This document shows, piece by piece, positions 55,284 to 64,000 of a stretch of 64,000 bases of DNA. Position 1 is the stretch's first letter. The number at the start of each line of letters is the position of its first letter. Source of the stretch: Variovorax sp. Root318D1 (GTDB taxonomy: Bacteria > Pseudomonadota > Gammaproteobacteria > Burkholderiales > Burkholderiaceae_C); contig NZ_LMCQ01000008.1 in the NCBI RefSeq assembly GCF_001424835.1, forward strand, positions 112,198-176,197, in the 5' to 3' direction. The position numbers and the translations under genes are program-made. Under the pieces are notes generated by a model, which made no database searches, was not told the origin of the DNA, and saw only the letters and a program-made list of their open reading frames with translations.

Positions 55284-55925
55284 TCAGTCGCGGATACGTT
55301 CGATGACCTGCGACGAGACGCGGGCGATCGCCGCGCGCGGCACCTTGTCGGGCGCGATCTCGGCCAGCGGCTTGAGCACGAAGGCGCGATCCCGCATGCG
55401 GGGATGCGGCAAGCTCAGCGCGGGCGTGTCCTTGATCGCATTGCCGTGCATCAGCAGGTCGAGATCGAGCGTGCGCGGCGCATTGGGAAAGGGCCTTTCG
55501 CGGCCGGCCTGCTCTTCGAGCAGATGCAACTCGGCCAGGAACGCCTCGGCCGTGAGCCCGGTTCGCACGGCCACCACGGCGTTGATGAAATCGGGCCCGG
55601 CGGCATCGACCGGTGCACTGCGGTAAAGCGACGAGCGCGCCGTGACCACGGTGCGTTCGATGGTGCCGATGGCATCCATGGCCGCTTTCACCGCCGCCTG
55701 TGCGTCCCCAAGGTTGGCGCCGATGGCGACGAAGGCCTGCACGGTCGGGTAGTCCTCGCGTGTGCGGCGTGCGGCAGGGCTGCCAGGTGCCACCTTGCCC
55801 GAGGGACGGCTGGGCGCGCGGCGTGCCGGCGCCGAGCCGCTCTTCGGTTTGGCGGCGCCGCCGCGCGGCGGGGGCTGGCTCCTGCCGCCGCTCTTGCCGT
55901 CCTTCGGCCGGTTGGGCGCGCTCAT
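55284..55925 (-). CDS. folK: HPPK (folate pyrophosphokinase) with basic N-terminal extension
   Basis: 213 residues. Residues about 60-213 form the HPPK domain (VAIGANLGDAQAAV, FINAVVAVRTGLTAEAFLAE, FPNAPRTLDLDLLMHG signature). The first 58 residues are Pro/Lys/Arg/Gly-rich and likely disordered, absent from typical 160-residue HPPK. It transfers pyrophosphate from ATP to 6-hydroxymethyldihydropterin. Its start overlaps the pcnB stop (ATGA), a conserved pair. Confidence 0.92.
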   Translation of the reverse strand: MSAPNRPKDGKSGGRSQPPPRGGAAKPKSGSAPARRAPSRPSGKVAPGSPAARRTREDYPTVQAFVAIGANLGDAQAAVKAAMDAIGTIERTVVTARSSLYRSAPVDAAGPDFINAVVAVRTGLTAEAFLAELHLLEEQAGRERPFPNAPRTLDLDLLMHGNAIKDTPALSLPHPRMRDRAFVLKPLAEIAPDKVPRAAIARVSSQVIERIRD

Positions 55926-57559
55926 TCGCCTGCGGCGCTCCCGCCGCCCTCGCCTGCACCGCCACCGCCCGCGGCACCACCGGTGCGGGGCTTCCGGCGC
56001 CGCCGGCGTTTGCGCGGCGCCGCGGCGTCACCGTCGGCCGACGCGCCGGCAGTTTCGGTTTCCAGCTCATCCTCCGGCTGCGCCGGTTCCTGGCTGTCCT
56101 GTTGCTGGCGCGCAGTCGCCTCTCCACGGGGCTTCGAGGGGACGGGATCGCGCGTGCGCACGCGCTGGCGGGTCTTCTGCTCGTCGCGCACCTGCTCCAG
56201 CAGGTCTTGCCGGCGCACGTCGTCGGCGGTGCTGAACTCCTGCCACCACTCGGCGATGGCCTCGCTGATTTCGCCCACGTCGGCGCGCAGGCGCATGAAG
56301 TCGAAAGCGGCGCGGAAGCGCGCCTGCTCGACCAGGCTGTAGGGCGTGGAGCCGGTGCGCTTGTCGAAGCGCGGCTGCATCATCCAGATTTCGCGCATGT
56401 CGGCGGCCAGCTTGCCGCGTCCCGACACGTCGCCGATGCGGGCGTTGAACACGTCGTCGATGGCATCTTGCAGCGCCGGGAACGGCGGCTGCGGACGTTG
56501 GCCGTGCCGGCCCTCGATGCGCTGGGCCCAGCCGTCGCGAACGTCGGCCCACAGCACGCAGGCCAAGAGGAAGCTGGGCGCTACGGGCTTGCCTTCGCCC
56601 ACGCGGCGATCGGTGTCCTGCAGGGCCGCCTTTACGAATTGCGAATCGGCGCGCTCCACCACCACGTCGAGCAACGGATAAATGCCCGTAACCAGGCCCA
56701 GCTTGCGCAACTGCTCCACCGTGGCAATTGCGTGGCCGGTCTGCAGCAGCTTGAGCATCTCGTCGAACAGGCGGCTCTGCGGCACGTCGGCCAGCAGCTT
56801 GCTCGATTCGACCAGCGGGGCTGCGGTCTTGGTTTCCATCTTGAAGCCGAGCGCCGCAAGCTTGGCCGAGAAGCGGATGGCGCGGATGATGCGCACCGGG
56901 TCTTCGCGGTAGCGCGTAGCCGGGTCGCCGATCATGCGCAGCGTGAGCTTCTGGGCGTCCTTGATGCCGTTGTGATAGTCGACGACGATCTGATTGGCCG
57001 GGTCGTAGTACATCGCGTTCACGGTGAAGTCGCGACGCGCAGCGTCTTCGTCCTGCGGACCCCAGACGTTGTCGCGCAGCACCCGGCCGCTCGAATCGAC
57101 CGCGTGCGTCATGCCTGCGAGCTCGCCCTTGCTGGTGCGCTCGTTGCCCTTCACCTGCTCGGCCGCCGCGTTGTCCATGTAGGCGCGGAAGGTCGAGACC
57201 TCGATCACCTCGTGCTCGCGGCCGCGCCCGTACACCACGTGCACGATGCGAAAACGCCGCCCGATGATGAAGGCGCGCCTGAAGAGCGACTTCACCTGCT
57301 CGGGCGTGGCGTTGGTGGCGACGTCGAAGTCTTTCGGACGCAGGCCCAGCAGCAGGTCGCGCACCGCACCGCCCACCACGTAGGCCTCGTAGCCGGCCTG
57401 CTGGAGCGTCGTGACGACGTTCTTCGCCCGTTCGTCGACCAGGGCTGGATCGATCTTGTGAACCTCTGCAGACACCTCCTGGCGCTTGCCGAAACGGCTC
57501 TTGCCCTGTGCGCCGCCGGCTGATTTGCCGAGCAGCTTGTCGATGAATTTCTTGATCAT
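55922..57559 (-). CDS. pcnB: Poly(A) polymerase I
   Basis: 545 residues. Nucleotidyltransferase motif VVGGAVRDLLLG (61-72) and catalytic KDFDVAT (D77, D79), then the RNA-binding domain with RRDFTVNAMYYD and EDPVRIIRAIRFSAKL. The C-terminal 80 residues are Glu-rich, then Arg/Lys-rich (PRKRRRRRKPRTG), then Gly-rich. It adds 3' A tails that promote RNA decay. It starts 19 bp after hda ends. Confidence 0.94.
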   Translation of the reverse strand: MIKKFIDKLLGKSAGGAQGKSRFGKRQEVSAEVHKIDPALVDERAKNVVTTLQQAGYEAYVVGGAVRDLLLGLRPKDFDVATNATPEQVKSLFRRAFIIGRRFRIVHVVYGRGREHEVIEVSTFRAYMDNAAAEQVKGNERTSKGELAGMTHAVDSSGRVLRDNVWGPQDEDAARRDFTVNAMYYDPANQIVVDYHNGIKDAQKLTLRMIGDPATRYREDPVRIIRAIRFSAKLAALGFKMETKTAAPLVESSKLLADVPQSRLFDEMLKLLQTGHAIATVEQLRKLGLVTGIYPLLDVVVERADSQFVKAALQDTDRRVGEGKPVAPSFLLACVLWADVRDGWAQRIEGRHGQRPQPPFPALQDAIDDVFNARIGDVSGRGKLAADMREIWMMQPRFDKRTGSTPYSLVEQARFRAAFDFMRLRADVGEISEAIAEWWQEFSTADDVRRQDLLEQVRDEQKTRQRVRTRDPVPSKPRGEATARQQQDSQEPAQPEDELETETAGASADGDAAAPRKRRRRRKPRTGGAAGGGGAGEGGGSAAGE

Positions 57560-57578
57560 TGTTGGTTGAAGCTCTTCT

Positions 57579-58265
57579 TTATTCGTTTTCGAGCATGGAT
57601 CGGATCAGCGGGATCGTGATCGCGCGCTGTGTCTGGAGGGCGTAACCGTCGAGCTGCGTGAGCAGCTCCATGAGGCTGCCCAGGTCGCGGCTGAAGCGGT
57701 GCAGCATGTAGTCGAGCACCTCGTCCGACAGCATGACGCCGCGCGCATCGGCCGCCTGCCGCAGCACCGCGCGGCGTTCGCTTTCGCTCAGCACCTGCAG
57801 GTGGAACACGTGGCCCCAGCCCAGCCGGGTGCGAAGGTCTTCGCGCAGCGGCAGGTCCGCCGGCGGCAGTGCGCCCGCGGCCACCACGCCGCGCTGCAGG
57901 CTCTGCGCGTTGACGAACCAGTTGAAGGCCGCGTGCTGCTGTACCGCGGTGAACAGGTGCACGTCGTCGAGCAGGACGGCGCCCCAGCGCTCGTCGAACT
58001 CGGGCGGCTCCAGCAGTCCGGCATGCAGCCAGCCCACGCTCGCGCCCTGCTCGCGCAGCGCGACGTGCACCGATTCGAGCAGATGGGTCTTGCCGCTGCC
58101 GCTTTCGCCCCACAGATAGGTGGGCACGGGAGAGTGCGGCACCGATTGGCCGGCGCCGCCCACCCACAGTTGCAGGTGCCGCAGCGCCGCCTCGTTGGGG
58201 CCGGCAAAAAAAGCGTCGAAGCTGGGGCCCGTCGCAATGCCGATATCGAGCGCGAGCTGTTTCAT
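57579..58265 (-). CDS. hda: DnaA-related regulatory inactivation protein Hda
   Basis: 228 residues from MKQLALDIG; a second ATG at 58280 would add five residues. DnaA-type AAA+ ATPase: Walker A GESGSGKT (53-60), Walker B LLLDDVH (97-103), sensor-like PLREDLRTRLGWG. The N-terminal QLALDI is the sliding-clamp binding motif. It inactivates DnaA-ATP after initiation. The C-terminal DNA-binding domain of DnaA is absent, as expected. Divergent from purM. Confidence 0.9.
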   Translation of the reverse strand: MKQLALDIGIATGPSFDAFFAGPNEAALRHLQLWVGGAGQSVPHSPVPTYLWGESGSGKTHLLESVHVALREQGASVGWLHAGLLEPPEFDERWGAVLLDDVHLFTAVQQHAAFNWFVNAQSLQRGVVAAGALPPADLPLREDLRTRLGWGHVFHLQVLSESERRAVLRQAADARGVMLSDEVLDYMLHRFSRDLGSLMELLTQLDGYALQTQRAITIPLIRSMLENE

Positions 58266-58397
58266 CCCGGGAAGGTTCATGGAGGGGGCCCGGAGGGCCC
58301 TTAAAATCGTGAGGAATTCTATCGGCCCGGCCGCTTCGGTTACCGGCGCCTCCACCTCTTCGCCTCCTTCCCGCCCCTTTCTCGACACCGTCCGACC

Positions 58398-59438
58398 ATG
58401 ACTTCCCCTACGCCCACCCCGCTCAGCTACAAGGATGCCGGTGTCGATATCGATGCCGGCGACGCCCTGGTCGACCGCATCAAGCCGCTCGCCAAGAAGA
58501 CCCTTCGCGAAGGCGTGCTGGCCGGCATCGGCGGCTTCGGCGCGCTGTTCGAGGTGCCCAAGCGCTACAAGGAGCCGGTGCTGGTGAGCGGCACCGACGG
58601 CGTGGGCACCAAGCTCAAGCTGGCTTTCGAATGGAACATGCACGACACGGTCGGCATCGACCTGGTGGCCATGAGCGTCAACGACGTGCTGGTGCAGGGC
58701 GCCGAGCCCCTCTTCTTCCTCGACTATTTCGCCTGCGGCAAGCTGGACGTGGACACGGCCGCGGCCGTGATCGGCGGCATCGCCCGCGGCTGCGAGATTT
58801 CCGGCTGTGCGCTGATCGGCGGCGAAACCGCTGAAATGCCCGGCATGTACCCGGCCGGCGAGTACGACCTGGCCGGCTTTGCGGTCGGCGCGGTCGAAAA
58901 GTCGAAAATCCTCACCGGCCAGAGCGTCAAGCCCGGCGACGTGGTGCTGGGCCTGGCTTCGGCCGGCGTGCATTCCAACGGCTTTAGCCTGGTGCGCAAG
59001 GTGATCGAGCGCGCGGGTGCCGATCTGCCCGCCACGCTCGACGGCAAGCCTTTTCGCGAAGCCGTGATGGAGCCCACCCACCTCTATGTGAAGCCGGTGC
59101 TCGAAGCGCTGGCCAAGCACCCGATCAAGGCGTTGGCCCACATCACGGGCGGGGGCCTGCTGGAGAACATTCCGCGCGTATTGCCCGAAGGCACGGCCGC
59201 CCACCTCAAGAAGGGCAGCTGGCCACAGACCGAACTCTTCGCCTGGCTGCAGAAGGTGGCGGGCATCGACGACATCGAGATGAACCGCACCTTCAACAAC
59301 GGCATCGGCATGGTGGTGGTGATCGATGCGGCGGAAGCCGCCGCCTGCGCCGCCACGCTGCGCGCGGCCGGCGAGTCGGTGTTCGAGATCGGCACCATTG
59401 CCGAGCGCGGCGCAGGCGCTGCCGTGGTCGTCGGTTGA
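58398..59438 (+). CDS. purM: Phosphoribosylformylglycinamidine cyclo-ligase
   Basis: 346 residues, the usual length. [20 protein letters not shown] at the start, [14 protein letters not shown] and the [15 protein letters not shown] stretch are PurM signatures. It closes the imidazole ring in purine synthesis using ATP. Divergent from hda; the 132-bp spacer shows no convincing promoter to me. Confidence 0.97.
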   Translation: MTSPTPTPLSYKDAGVDIDAGDALVDRIKPLAKKTLREGVLAGIGGFGALFEVPKRYKEPVLVSGTDGVGTKLKLAFEWNMHDTVGIDLVAMSVNDVLVQGAEPLFFLDYFACGKLDVDTAAAVIGGIARGCEISGCALIGGETAEMPGMYPAGEYDLAGFAVGAVEKSKILTGQSVKPGDVVLGLASAGVHSNGFSLVRKVIERAGADLPATLDGKPFREAVMEPTHLYVKPVLEALAKHPIKALAHITGGGLLENIPRVLPEGTAAHLKKGSWPQTELFAWLQKVAGIDDIEMNRTFNNGIGMVVVIDAAEAAACAATLRAAGESVFEIGTIAERGAGAAVVVG

Positions 59439-59478
59439 TCTTTCCTTTCCGAGGCCCGCGCGCAGCACCCGGACCCTG

Positions 59479-60543
59479 ATGTCCAAACCCACCCTCGTCA
59501 CCATCGACACCAAGCCCAAGCCCGCCTCACGCAGCGTGGTGCTGGCCAGCTATCTGCTGATGCCGGCCGCCCTGCTGCTGGTGATGTGGCAGCACCTGCT
59601 GCCCGGACTGTTGTGCGTATGCATCGGCTTTCTCGCTACCCGCCGGTTTGCGCGCCTGATCGGCAGCGGCCTCGCACGGGCGAGGCTGCCGCAACCCCGT
59701 GCCGACGTGCTGGCCCGGGTACTGGCGGTCACTCTGGTGCTGCTGGCACCCATTGGGCTGATCTCGCTGGGGCTTTCGCAGGCGCGCGAGTACATCCTCG
59801 ACGCACCCGACCAGTACCGCGAACTGCTCGACTACACGGCCCGCACGGTGCTGGAGCTGCGGCTCAAGCTGCCGGTAGAAATTGCGGTCTATCTGCCGGA
59901 GGGCGCGGCCGAAGTGCAGCGCGTGGTGGCCAACTACCTCCGCGCGCAGGCCGGTTCGCTGGCGCTGGCCGGGCGGGCGTGGCTGGGCGGACTGCTGTTT
60001 GCCTATGTGGGCCTCATCGTGGGCGGGCTGGCCGCCATCGCGCCGCCGCCACTGCAGCACCGGCCGCTCGCCGCGCAGCTGTACCGCCGCATCACCATCT
60101 TCGGCGAGGCGTTCGGCCAGATCGTTGCGGCGCAGTTCTGGATCGCGGCCTTCAACACCCTGCTGACTGCCATTTTCCTGCTGTTCCTGCTGCCGCTCTG
60201 GGGTCCGCACCTGCCCTACACACCGGCACTCATCACGTTGACTTTCGTGGCGGGCCTGGTTCCCATCGTGGGCAACCTGGTCTGCAATGCGGTGATCACG
60301 CTGGTGGCGCTGTCCGTGTCGCCGATCACGGCGCTGGCGTGCCTCGTCTTCCTGATCATCATCCACAAGGCCGAATACGTGATCAACGCCAAGGTGGTCG
60401 GCAGCCGCACGCAGATGCGGGTGTGGGAGTTGCTGGCGGTGATGTTCGTGGCCGAGGCCGTGTTCGGCCCGGCCGGGCTGGTGGCGGCGCCCCTTTTCTA
60501 CGCCTACCTCAAGAAAGAGCTGCAGGCCGCGGGCCTTGTTTAG
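59479..60543 (+). CDS. AI-2E/PerM-family membrane protein
   Basis: 354 residues, several membrane helices in the N-terminal 110 residues and from about 170 to the end, with a periplasmic/soluble segment (about 105-170). LVPIVGNLVCNAVITLVAL is typical of the family. Members have been linked to efflux or transport of small molecules, but substrates are poorly established. It lies 40 bp after purM, a neighbour pair often seen with hda. Confidence 0.85.
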   Translation: MSKPTLVTIDTKPKPASRSVVLASYLLMPAALLLVMWQHLLPGLLCVCIGFLATRRFARLIGSGLARARLPQPRADVLARVLAVTLVLLAPIGLISLGLSQAREYILDAPDQYRELLDYTARTVLELRLKLPVEIAVYLPEGAAEVQRVVANYLRAQAGSLALAGRAWLGGLLFAYVGLIVGGLAAIAPPPLQHRPLAAQLYRRITIFGEAFGQIVAAQFWIAAFNTLLTAIFLLFLLPLWGPHLPYTPALITLTFVAGLVPIVGNLVCNAVITLVALSVSPITALACLVFLIIIHKAEYVINAKVVGSRTQMRVWELLAVMFVAEAVFGPAGLVAAPLFYAYLKKELQAAGLV

Positions 60544-60645
60544 CTCCAATGTCCTGATTTGATCGGTTCTGGTCCGCTTCGGCGCGGACCATGGCCTGGC
60601 GGCGCAGAAGAATAGGCGGCATCATTCACTCCGCCCTCGAGCCCC

Positions 60646-61236
60646 ATGTCCATGAAATCGTGTCTGATAGTGATCGATGCGCAGGAATCATTTCGCCAGC
60701 GCGCCTACTGGTCGGAAGATGTTGCACGGCCCTATTTCGCCGCCCAGAACGCGCTGATCGAAGGCTTCGCACTCGCCGGCATTCCGATCGTGCGGGTCTT
60801 CCATGTCGATGAACCCGCAGTCGCAAGCCACCCTTTCGCCGTCGAGTCGGGCCTGGTGCGACCGATCGAAGGCCTGGCGGCATTCGAAGCCGCGGCCACG
60901 TTCACCAAGCATCGCCACAGCGCACTGGTCAACAGCGGGCTCGACATCTGGCTCACCCAGCAGGGCATCGGGCGGCTGGTCGTGAGCGGGATTCGCACCG
61001 AGCAATGCTGCGAAACCACCACGCGCCACGCCTCCGACCTGGGCTGGGAGGTCGACTATGTGACCGAAGCCACGCTGACCTTCGCCATGGTGCAACCCGA
61101 TGGCCGCCCGCTTGCTGCGGCCGACATCAAGGCCCGTACGGCGGCTGTGCTTGATGGCCGGTTCGCCACCGTGTGCAGCGTTGCGCAGGCGCTGCAACGA
61201 GCCCGCGCCGAAGCCAGCGAAAGCGTCGCCGCATGA
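60646..61236 (+). CDS. Isochorismatase-like cysteine hydrolase
   Basis: 196 residues. Catalytic triad candidates D11 (VIDAQESF), K88 (FTKHRHSA) and C121 (RTEQCCETTTRHA) match the isochorismatase/nicotinamidase fold. ATG at 60646 or two codons later. It is the first gene of a coupled trio with a DJ-1 protein and a GlxA-type regulator, so it may hydrolyse an amide whose presence the regulator senses. Confidence 0.87.
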   Translation: MSMKSCLIVIDAQESFRQRAYWSEDVARPYFAAQNALIEGFALAGIPIVRVFHVDEPAVASHPFAVESGLVRPIEGLAAFEAAATFTKHRHSALVNSGLDIWLTQQGIGRLVVSGIRTEQCCETTTRHASDLGWEVDYVTEATLTFAMVQPDGRPLAAADIKARTAAVLDGRFATVCSVAQALQRARAEASESVAA

Positions 61237-61856
61237 CTTTGCGCGTACGAATCCTCGCCTACGACGGCGTCGAGGCACTGGACTTCGCGGGCCCCTTCGA
61301 AGTGTTCACCACGGCGAGCCGCGTCAGCCAGCGCCTGAATCCCGGCACGGAAGTCCCGTTCGAGGTCGCCTCCGTGGCGCTCGCAAGCGCAGGGCAGCCC
61401 GTGAAGGCACGTGCTGGCCTGCGCCTGCTGGCGGACCACGACCTGGCCGACAACCCCAAGGCCGACGTGCTGATCGTGCCCGGCGGCGTGGTCGATTCGC
61501 CGATGGCGAGTTCCGCCACGCTGCGCTGGATCGCCCAATGTGCGGCCGGCGCGCAGCTCGTCGCCTCGGTCTGCACCGGCGTTTTCCTGCTCGCCAAAAG
61601 CGGCGTGGTCACGCACGAGGCCGCCACCACCCATTGGGAAGACATTGTGGACTTACGCGAGCAGTTCCCCGCGCTCGACGTGCGCGAAGGCGAACGCTGG
61701 ATCGACAGCGGCCGCGTCGTCAGCTCCGCGGGCATCAGCGCGGGCATCGACATGAGCCTGTACCTGGTCGAACGGCTGGCCGGGCGCGCGCTGGCCGAGC
61801 GCACGGCGCGCCAGATGGACTACACATGGATTTCCAGCAGCAGCCCATCCGTGTAG
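61233..61856 (+). CDS. DJ-1/PfpI-family protein
   Basis: 207 residues. The DJ-1 elbow Cys is C114 in SVCTGVFLLA, with E23 in GPFEVF, followed by GVVTHEAATTHWED. Related proteins include isonitrile hydratases and the sensor domain of GlxA regulators. It overlaps the isochorismatase gene by ATGA and the next gene by 31 bp. Confidence 0.86.
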   Translation: MTLRVRILAYDGVEALDFAGPFEVFTTASRVSQRLNPGTEVPFEVASVALASAGQPVKARAGLRLLADHDLADNPKADVLIVPGGVVDSPMASSATLRWIAQCAAGAQLVASVCTGVFLLAKSGVVTHEAATTHWEDIVDLREQFPALDVREGERWIDSGRVVSSAGISAGIDMSLYLVERLAGRALAERTARQMDYTWISSSSPSV

Positions 61857-62818
61857 TGTTCGTTTTGCTGCCGGGCAGCCTGGTGCTCGACTGGGCCGGG
61901 CCGGCCGAGGCGCTGCGCATTGCGAACCAGCGGTTGTGCGCGGCGGGCCAGCCCGATCGCTTCCAGATCGAATTCGCAAGCCCGCGCCCCACGTCGGTCG
62001 GTTCCGTGGGCATCGCGCTCGCCAACCTCGCGCCCTTGCCGGCGCAGTGGAATGGCCCTGCCTGGGTGGTGCTTGTCGGCCTGCCCGGCGACACCATCCC
62101 AGTCGACAACGCCGAGACCCAGGACCTGCTGCACTGGCTGCGCGGCCAACGCTTCGAGCGCGGCCGCCTCGAGCTGATCACGGTCTGTGCCGGCGCCCTG
62201 TTCGCCGCGCACGCGGGGGCGCTTGCAGGCCGGCGCGTCACCACGCATCACCACCACCTGGACGAGCTGCGCGCGGCAGAGCCGCGCTGCGATGTCGTGG
62301 CCAACCGCGTGTTCGTCATCGATCCGCCGGTCTACAGCAGCGCGGGCGTCACGACCGGCATCGACCTGATGCTGTACCGCATCGCGGACGTATGCGGCGA
62401 ACCCCTGGCAGCCCAGGTGGCGCAGACCATGGTTGTGGCGCAGCGGCGCGGTCCGCACGACCCGGAGTTGTCGCCCTTCCTCGCTTACCGCAACCACCTG
62501 CACGCCGCGCTGCACCGGGTGCAGGACGCCGTCAGCGAACAGCCTCAGGCCGACTGGAGCGTGCCTCGCATGGCGGAAGTGGCCCACACCTCGGCACGGC
62601 ACCTGACGCGGCTGTTTGTGGAGCACGCGGGCGTGGCGCCGCTGGCCTACCTGCGCCGGCTGAGGCTTGCGGCGGCGCAGCTCGCGCTGGCCTCGGGTGC
62701 GAGCGTGACGCGGGCGGCGGAAATCTCGGGGTTCGGGTCGGACACGCAGTTGCGCCGCGCATGGCACCAGTTCGGGCTCCCTGGCTCGCCGTCGGCTTCC
62801 GCTCCGTCGAGGGTTTAG
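61826..62818 (+). CDS. GlxA-type AraC-family transcriptional regulator
   Basis: 330 residues: an N-terminal DJ-1-like domain (VFVLLPGSLVLDWAGPAEAL; Cys in LITVCAGALFAAHAG) and a C-terminal AraC double HTH (MAEVAHTSARHLTRLFVEHA, then AAEISGFGSDTQLRRAWHQF). It likely senses a metabolite through the DJ-1 domain. It overlaps the DJ-1 gene by 31 bp and may regulate this trio. Confidence 0.9.
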   Translation: MDFQQQPIRVVFVLLPGSLVLDWAGPAEALRIANQRLCAAGQPDRFQIEFASPRPTSVGSVGIALANLAPLPAQWNGPAWVVLVGLPGDTIPVDNAETQDLLHWLRGQRFERGRLELITVCAGALFAAHAGALAGRRVTTHHHHLDELRAAEPRCDVVANRVFVIDPPVYSSAGVTTGIDLMLYRIADVCGEPLAAQVAQTMVVAQRRGPHDPELSPFLAYRNHLHAALHRVQDAVSEQPQADWSVPRMAEVAHTSARHLTRLFVEHAGVAPLAYLRRLRLAAAQLALASGASVTRAAEISGFGSDTQLRRAWHQFGLPGSPSASAPSRV

Positions 62819-62845
62819 CGGCTTTGCACGGCAGAGGCCGCCAGA

Positions 62846-64000
62846 TCAGCTTTCCGGAAGGGTGCAGGCCCGCGCGCGCGCCAGCAACAATGTCTTCTCG
62901 CGCGTGTTGCGCGTGAGTGCGGCGGCACGATCGAATTCCCTGCGCGCCTCGTCGCGGCGGCCGAGTTTGAAGAGCAGATCGCCGCGCACTGCCGGCAGCA
63001 GGTGATAGCCCTGCAACGCCGGCTCACCGACGAGCGCATCCACCACATCGAGTCCGGCGGCGGGCCCAAAGGCCATCGATAGCGCTACGGCCCGGTTCAA
63101 CTCGACGATGGGCGACGGCGACAGCTGTGCCAACGCCTCGTACAGCGCGGCGATGCGCGGCCAGTCGGTTTCTTCCGCCGTGCGCGCACGTGCGTGGCAG
63201 GCGGCAATGGCGGCCTGCAGCGCATAGGGGCCGAGGGCGCCGCCCAGCGCTTCGGCGCGCGCGAGCCCGGCCAAGCCGCGGCGAATCAACACGCGGTCCC
63301 AGCGCGCACGGTTTTGCTCGAGCAGCAGCACCGGTTCGCCCGACGAGCCTACGCGGGCCACCGTACGGGACGCCTGGATTTCCATCAGCGCCACGAGGCC
63401 ATGCACCTCCGACGCATCGGGCACGAGTTCGGCCACGATGCGGCCGAGGCGCATGGCTTCGTCGCACAGGGCTGGCCGCATCCAGTCGTCACCCGCCGTG
63501 GCCGAGTAACCCTCGTTGAAGATCAAGTAGAGCACCTCGAGCACCGACGCGAGCCGCGCTTCGAGCTCATGCCGGCGCGGCACCTCGAAGGGCACGCGCG
63601 CTTCAAGCAGCGTGCGCTTGGCGCGAACAATGCGCTGCGCGACGGTGGCCTCGGGCACAAGAAAGGCCCGCGCAATTTCATCGGTCGTGAGGCCGCCCAT
63701 CAGGCGCAGCGTGAGCGCCACGCGCGCCTCGGTCGAAAGCACCGGATGGCAGGCGGTGAACACCAGCCGCAACAGGTCGTCGCCGATGTCGTCGTCGATG
63801 GCCGCATCCACCGCTTCGGCAAAATCGGCCTGCGCCATTTCGTGCTGCGCATCGAGCTCCCGGCCGATTTCCGTGGCTTTGCGCTCGGCCAGCTGGCCAT
63901 GGCGCAAGCGGTCGAGCGCGCGGCGCTTGGCCACGGCAGTGAGCCAGGCCGCGGGGTTGTCGGGCACGCCGGTTTCCGGCCATTGCTCCAGGGCTGAAAC
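62846..64000 (-). CDS. ECF-type RNA polymerase sigma factor with C-terminal extension (partial)
   Basis: The frame stays open to the window edge, so the N-terminus is missing; 384 codons are present. The N-terminal end visible, WPETGVPDNPAAWLTAVAKRRALDRLR, is sigma region 2-like; LTLRLMGGLTTDEIARAFLV is region 4 with its HTH. After it come about 250 residues with DUF6596/TPR-like sequence (YLIFNEGYSATAGDDW). This fits the ECF group with long C-terminal domains (ECF42), often paired with a DGPF/YCII protein, which would lie outside the window. Confidence 0.87.
   Translation of the reverse strand, partial: VSALEQWPETGVPDNPAAWLTAVAKRRALDRLRHGQLAERKATEIGRELDAQHEMAQADFAEAVDAAIDDDIGDDLLRLVFTACHPVLSTEARVALTLRLMGGLTTDEIARAFLVPEATVAQRIVRAKRTLLEARVPFEVPRRHELEARLASVLEVLYLIFNEGYSATAGDDWMRPALCDEAMRLGRIVAELVPDASEVHGLVALMEIQASRTVARVGSSGEPVLLLEQNRARWDRVLIRRGLAGLARAEALGGALGPYALQAAIAACHARARTAEETDWPRIAALYEALAQLSPSPIVELNRAVALSMAFGPAAGLDVVDALVGEPALQGYHLLPAVRGDLLFKLGRRDEARREFDRAAALTRNTREKTLLLARARACTLPES

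Noticed and set aside
58281-58397. Promoter in the hda-purM spacer from TTAAAAT
   Set aside because: No -35 at an acceptable distance on either strand.

Overview
The window is GC-rich chromosomal DNA with densely packed, often overlapping genes. Gene content and order suggest a betaproteobacterium of the Comamonadaceae, most like Variovorax. The supporting signs are the rpsP-rimM-trmD-rplS operon, an rsgA/hisC/CobD-like neighbourhood, pcnB-folK, hda next to purM, a fused LivM-LivG transporter protein, and a multi-kilobase aromatic-acid locus. The taxon is inferred from content; no rRNA is present.

Region 1 (1-11114): the 3' end of a LuxR-type regulator, then a minus-strand Tad/Flp pilus locus. 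In transcription order it encodes a divergent Flp-like prepilin, prepilin peptidase, CpaB, secretin, a small lipoprotein, two further Flp prepilins, TadG, two TadE-like pseudopilins, TadZ, TadA, TadB and TadC. No TadD-like TPR lipoprotein is seen.

Region 2 (11324-12368): an SDR with its own terminator, and a tRNA-Lys(CTT) with promoter and terminator.

Region 3 (12400-37767): a large, almost wholly minus-strand catabolic and transport locus. It holds two MarR regulators, two AMP-forming acyl-CoA ligases, a branched-chain-type ABC importer with three substrate-binding proteins, two Rieske oxygenase alpha/beta pairs with one shared reductase, a thiolase-like protein lacking the nucleophilic Cys, a DUF35-SDR fusion, a cyclase-family metal hydrolase, SDRs, a thioesterase, and IorAB. 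The set fits an iad-type route for the auxin indole-3-acetate: oxygenation to dioxindole-3-acetate, CoA activation, retro-aldol cleavage to isatin plus acetyl-CoA, hydrolysis to isatinate, and oxidative decarboxylation towards anthranilate. The retro-aldol and IorAB steps are my inference from families and chemistry.

Region 4 (37764-41603): a four-gene overlapping operon (octopine-dehydrogenase family, 3-hydroxyacyl-CoA dehydrogenase, an alpha/beta-fold protein with unusual catalytic positions, an MDR oxidoreductase) behind a good sigma70-like promoter.

Region 5 (41646-64000): mostly housekeeping. It has a DEAD-box helicase, orn, a Ste24-type protease, phhB, rsgA, hisC, a CobD-like protein, a Nudix hydrolase, the rpsP operon, GNAT, a TM2 protein, a Pit/DUF47 phosphate pair, folK, pcnB, hda, purM, a PerM-like protein, an isochorismatase/DJ-1/GlxA-type operon, and a truncated ECF sigma factor. 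No CRISPR array, insertion sequence or prophage was recognised.
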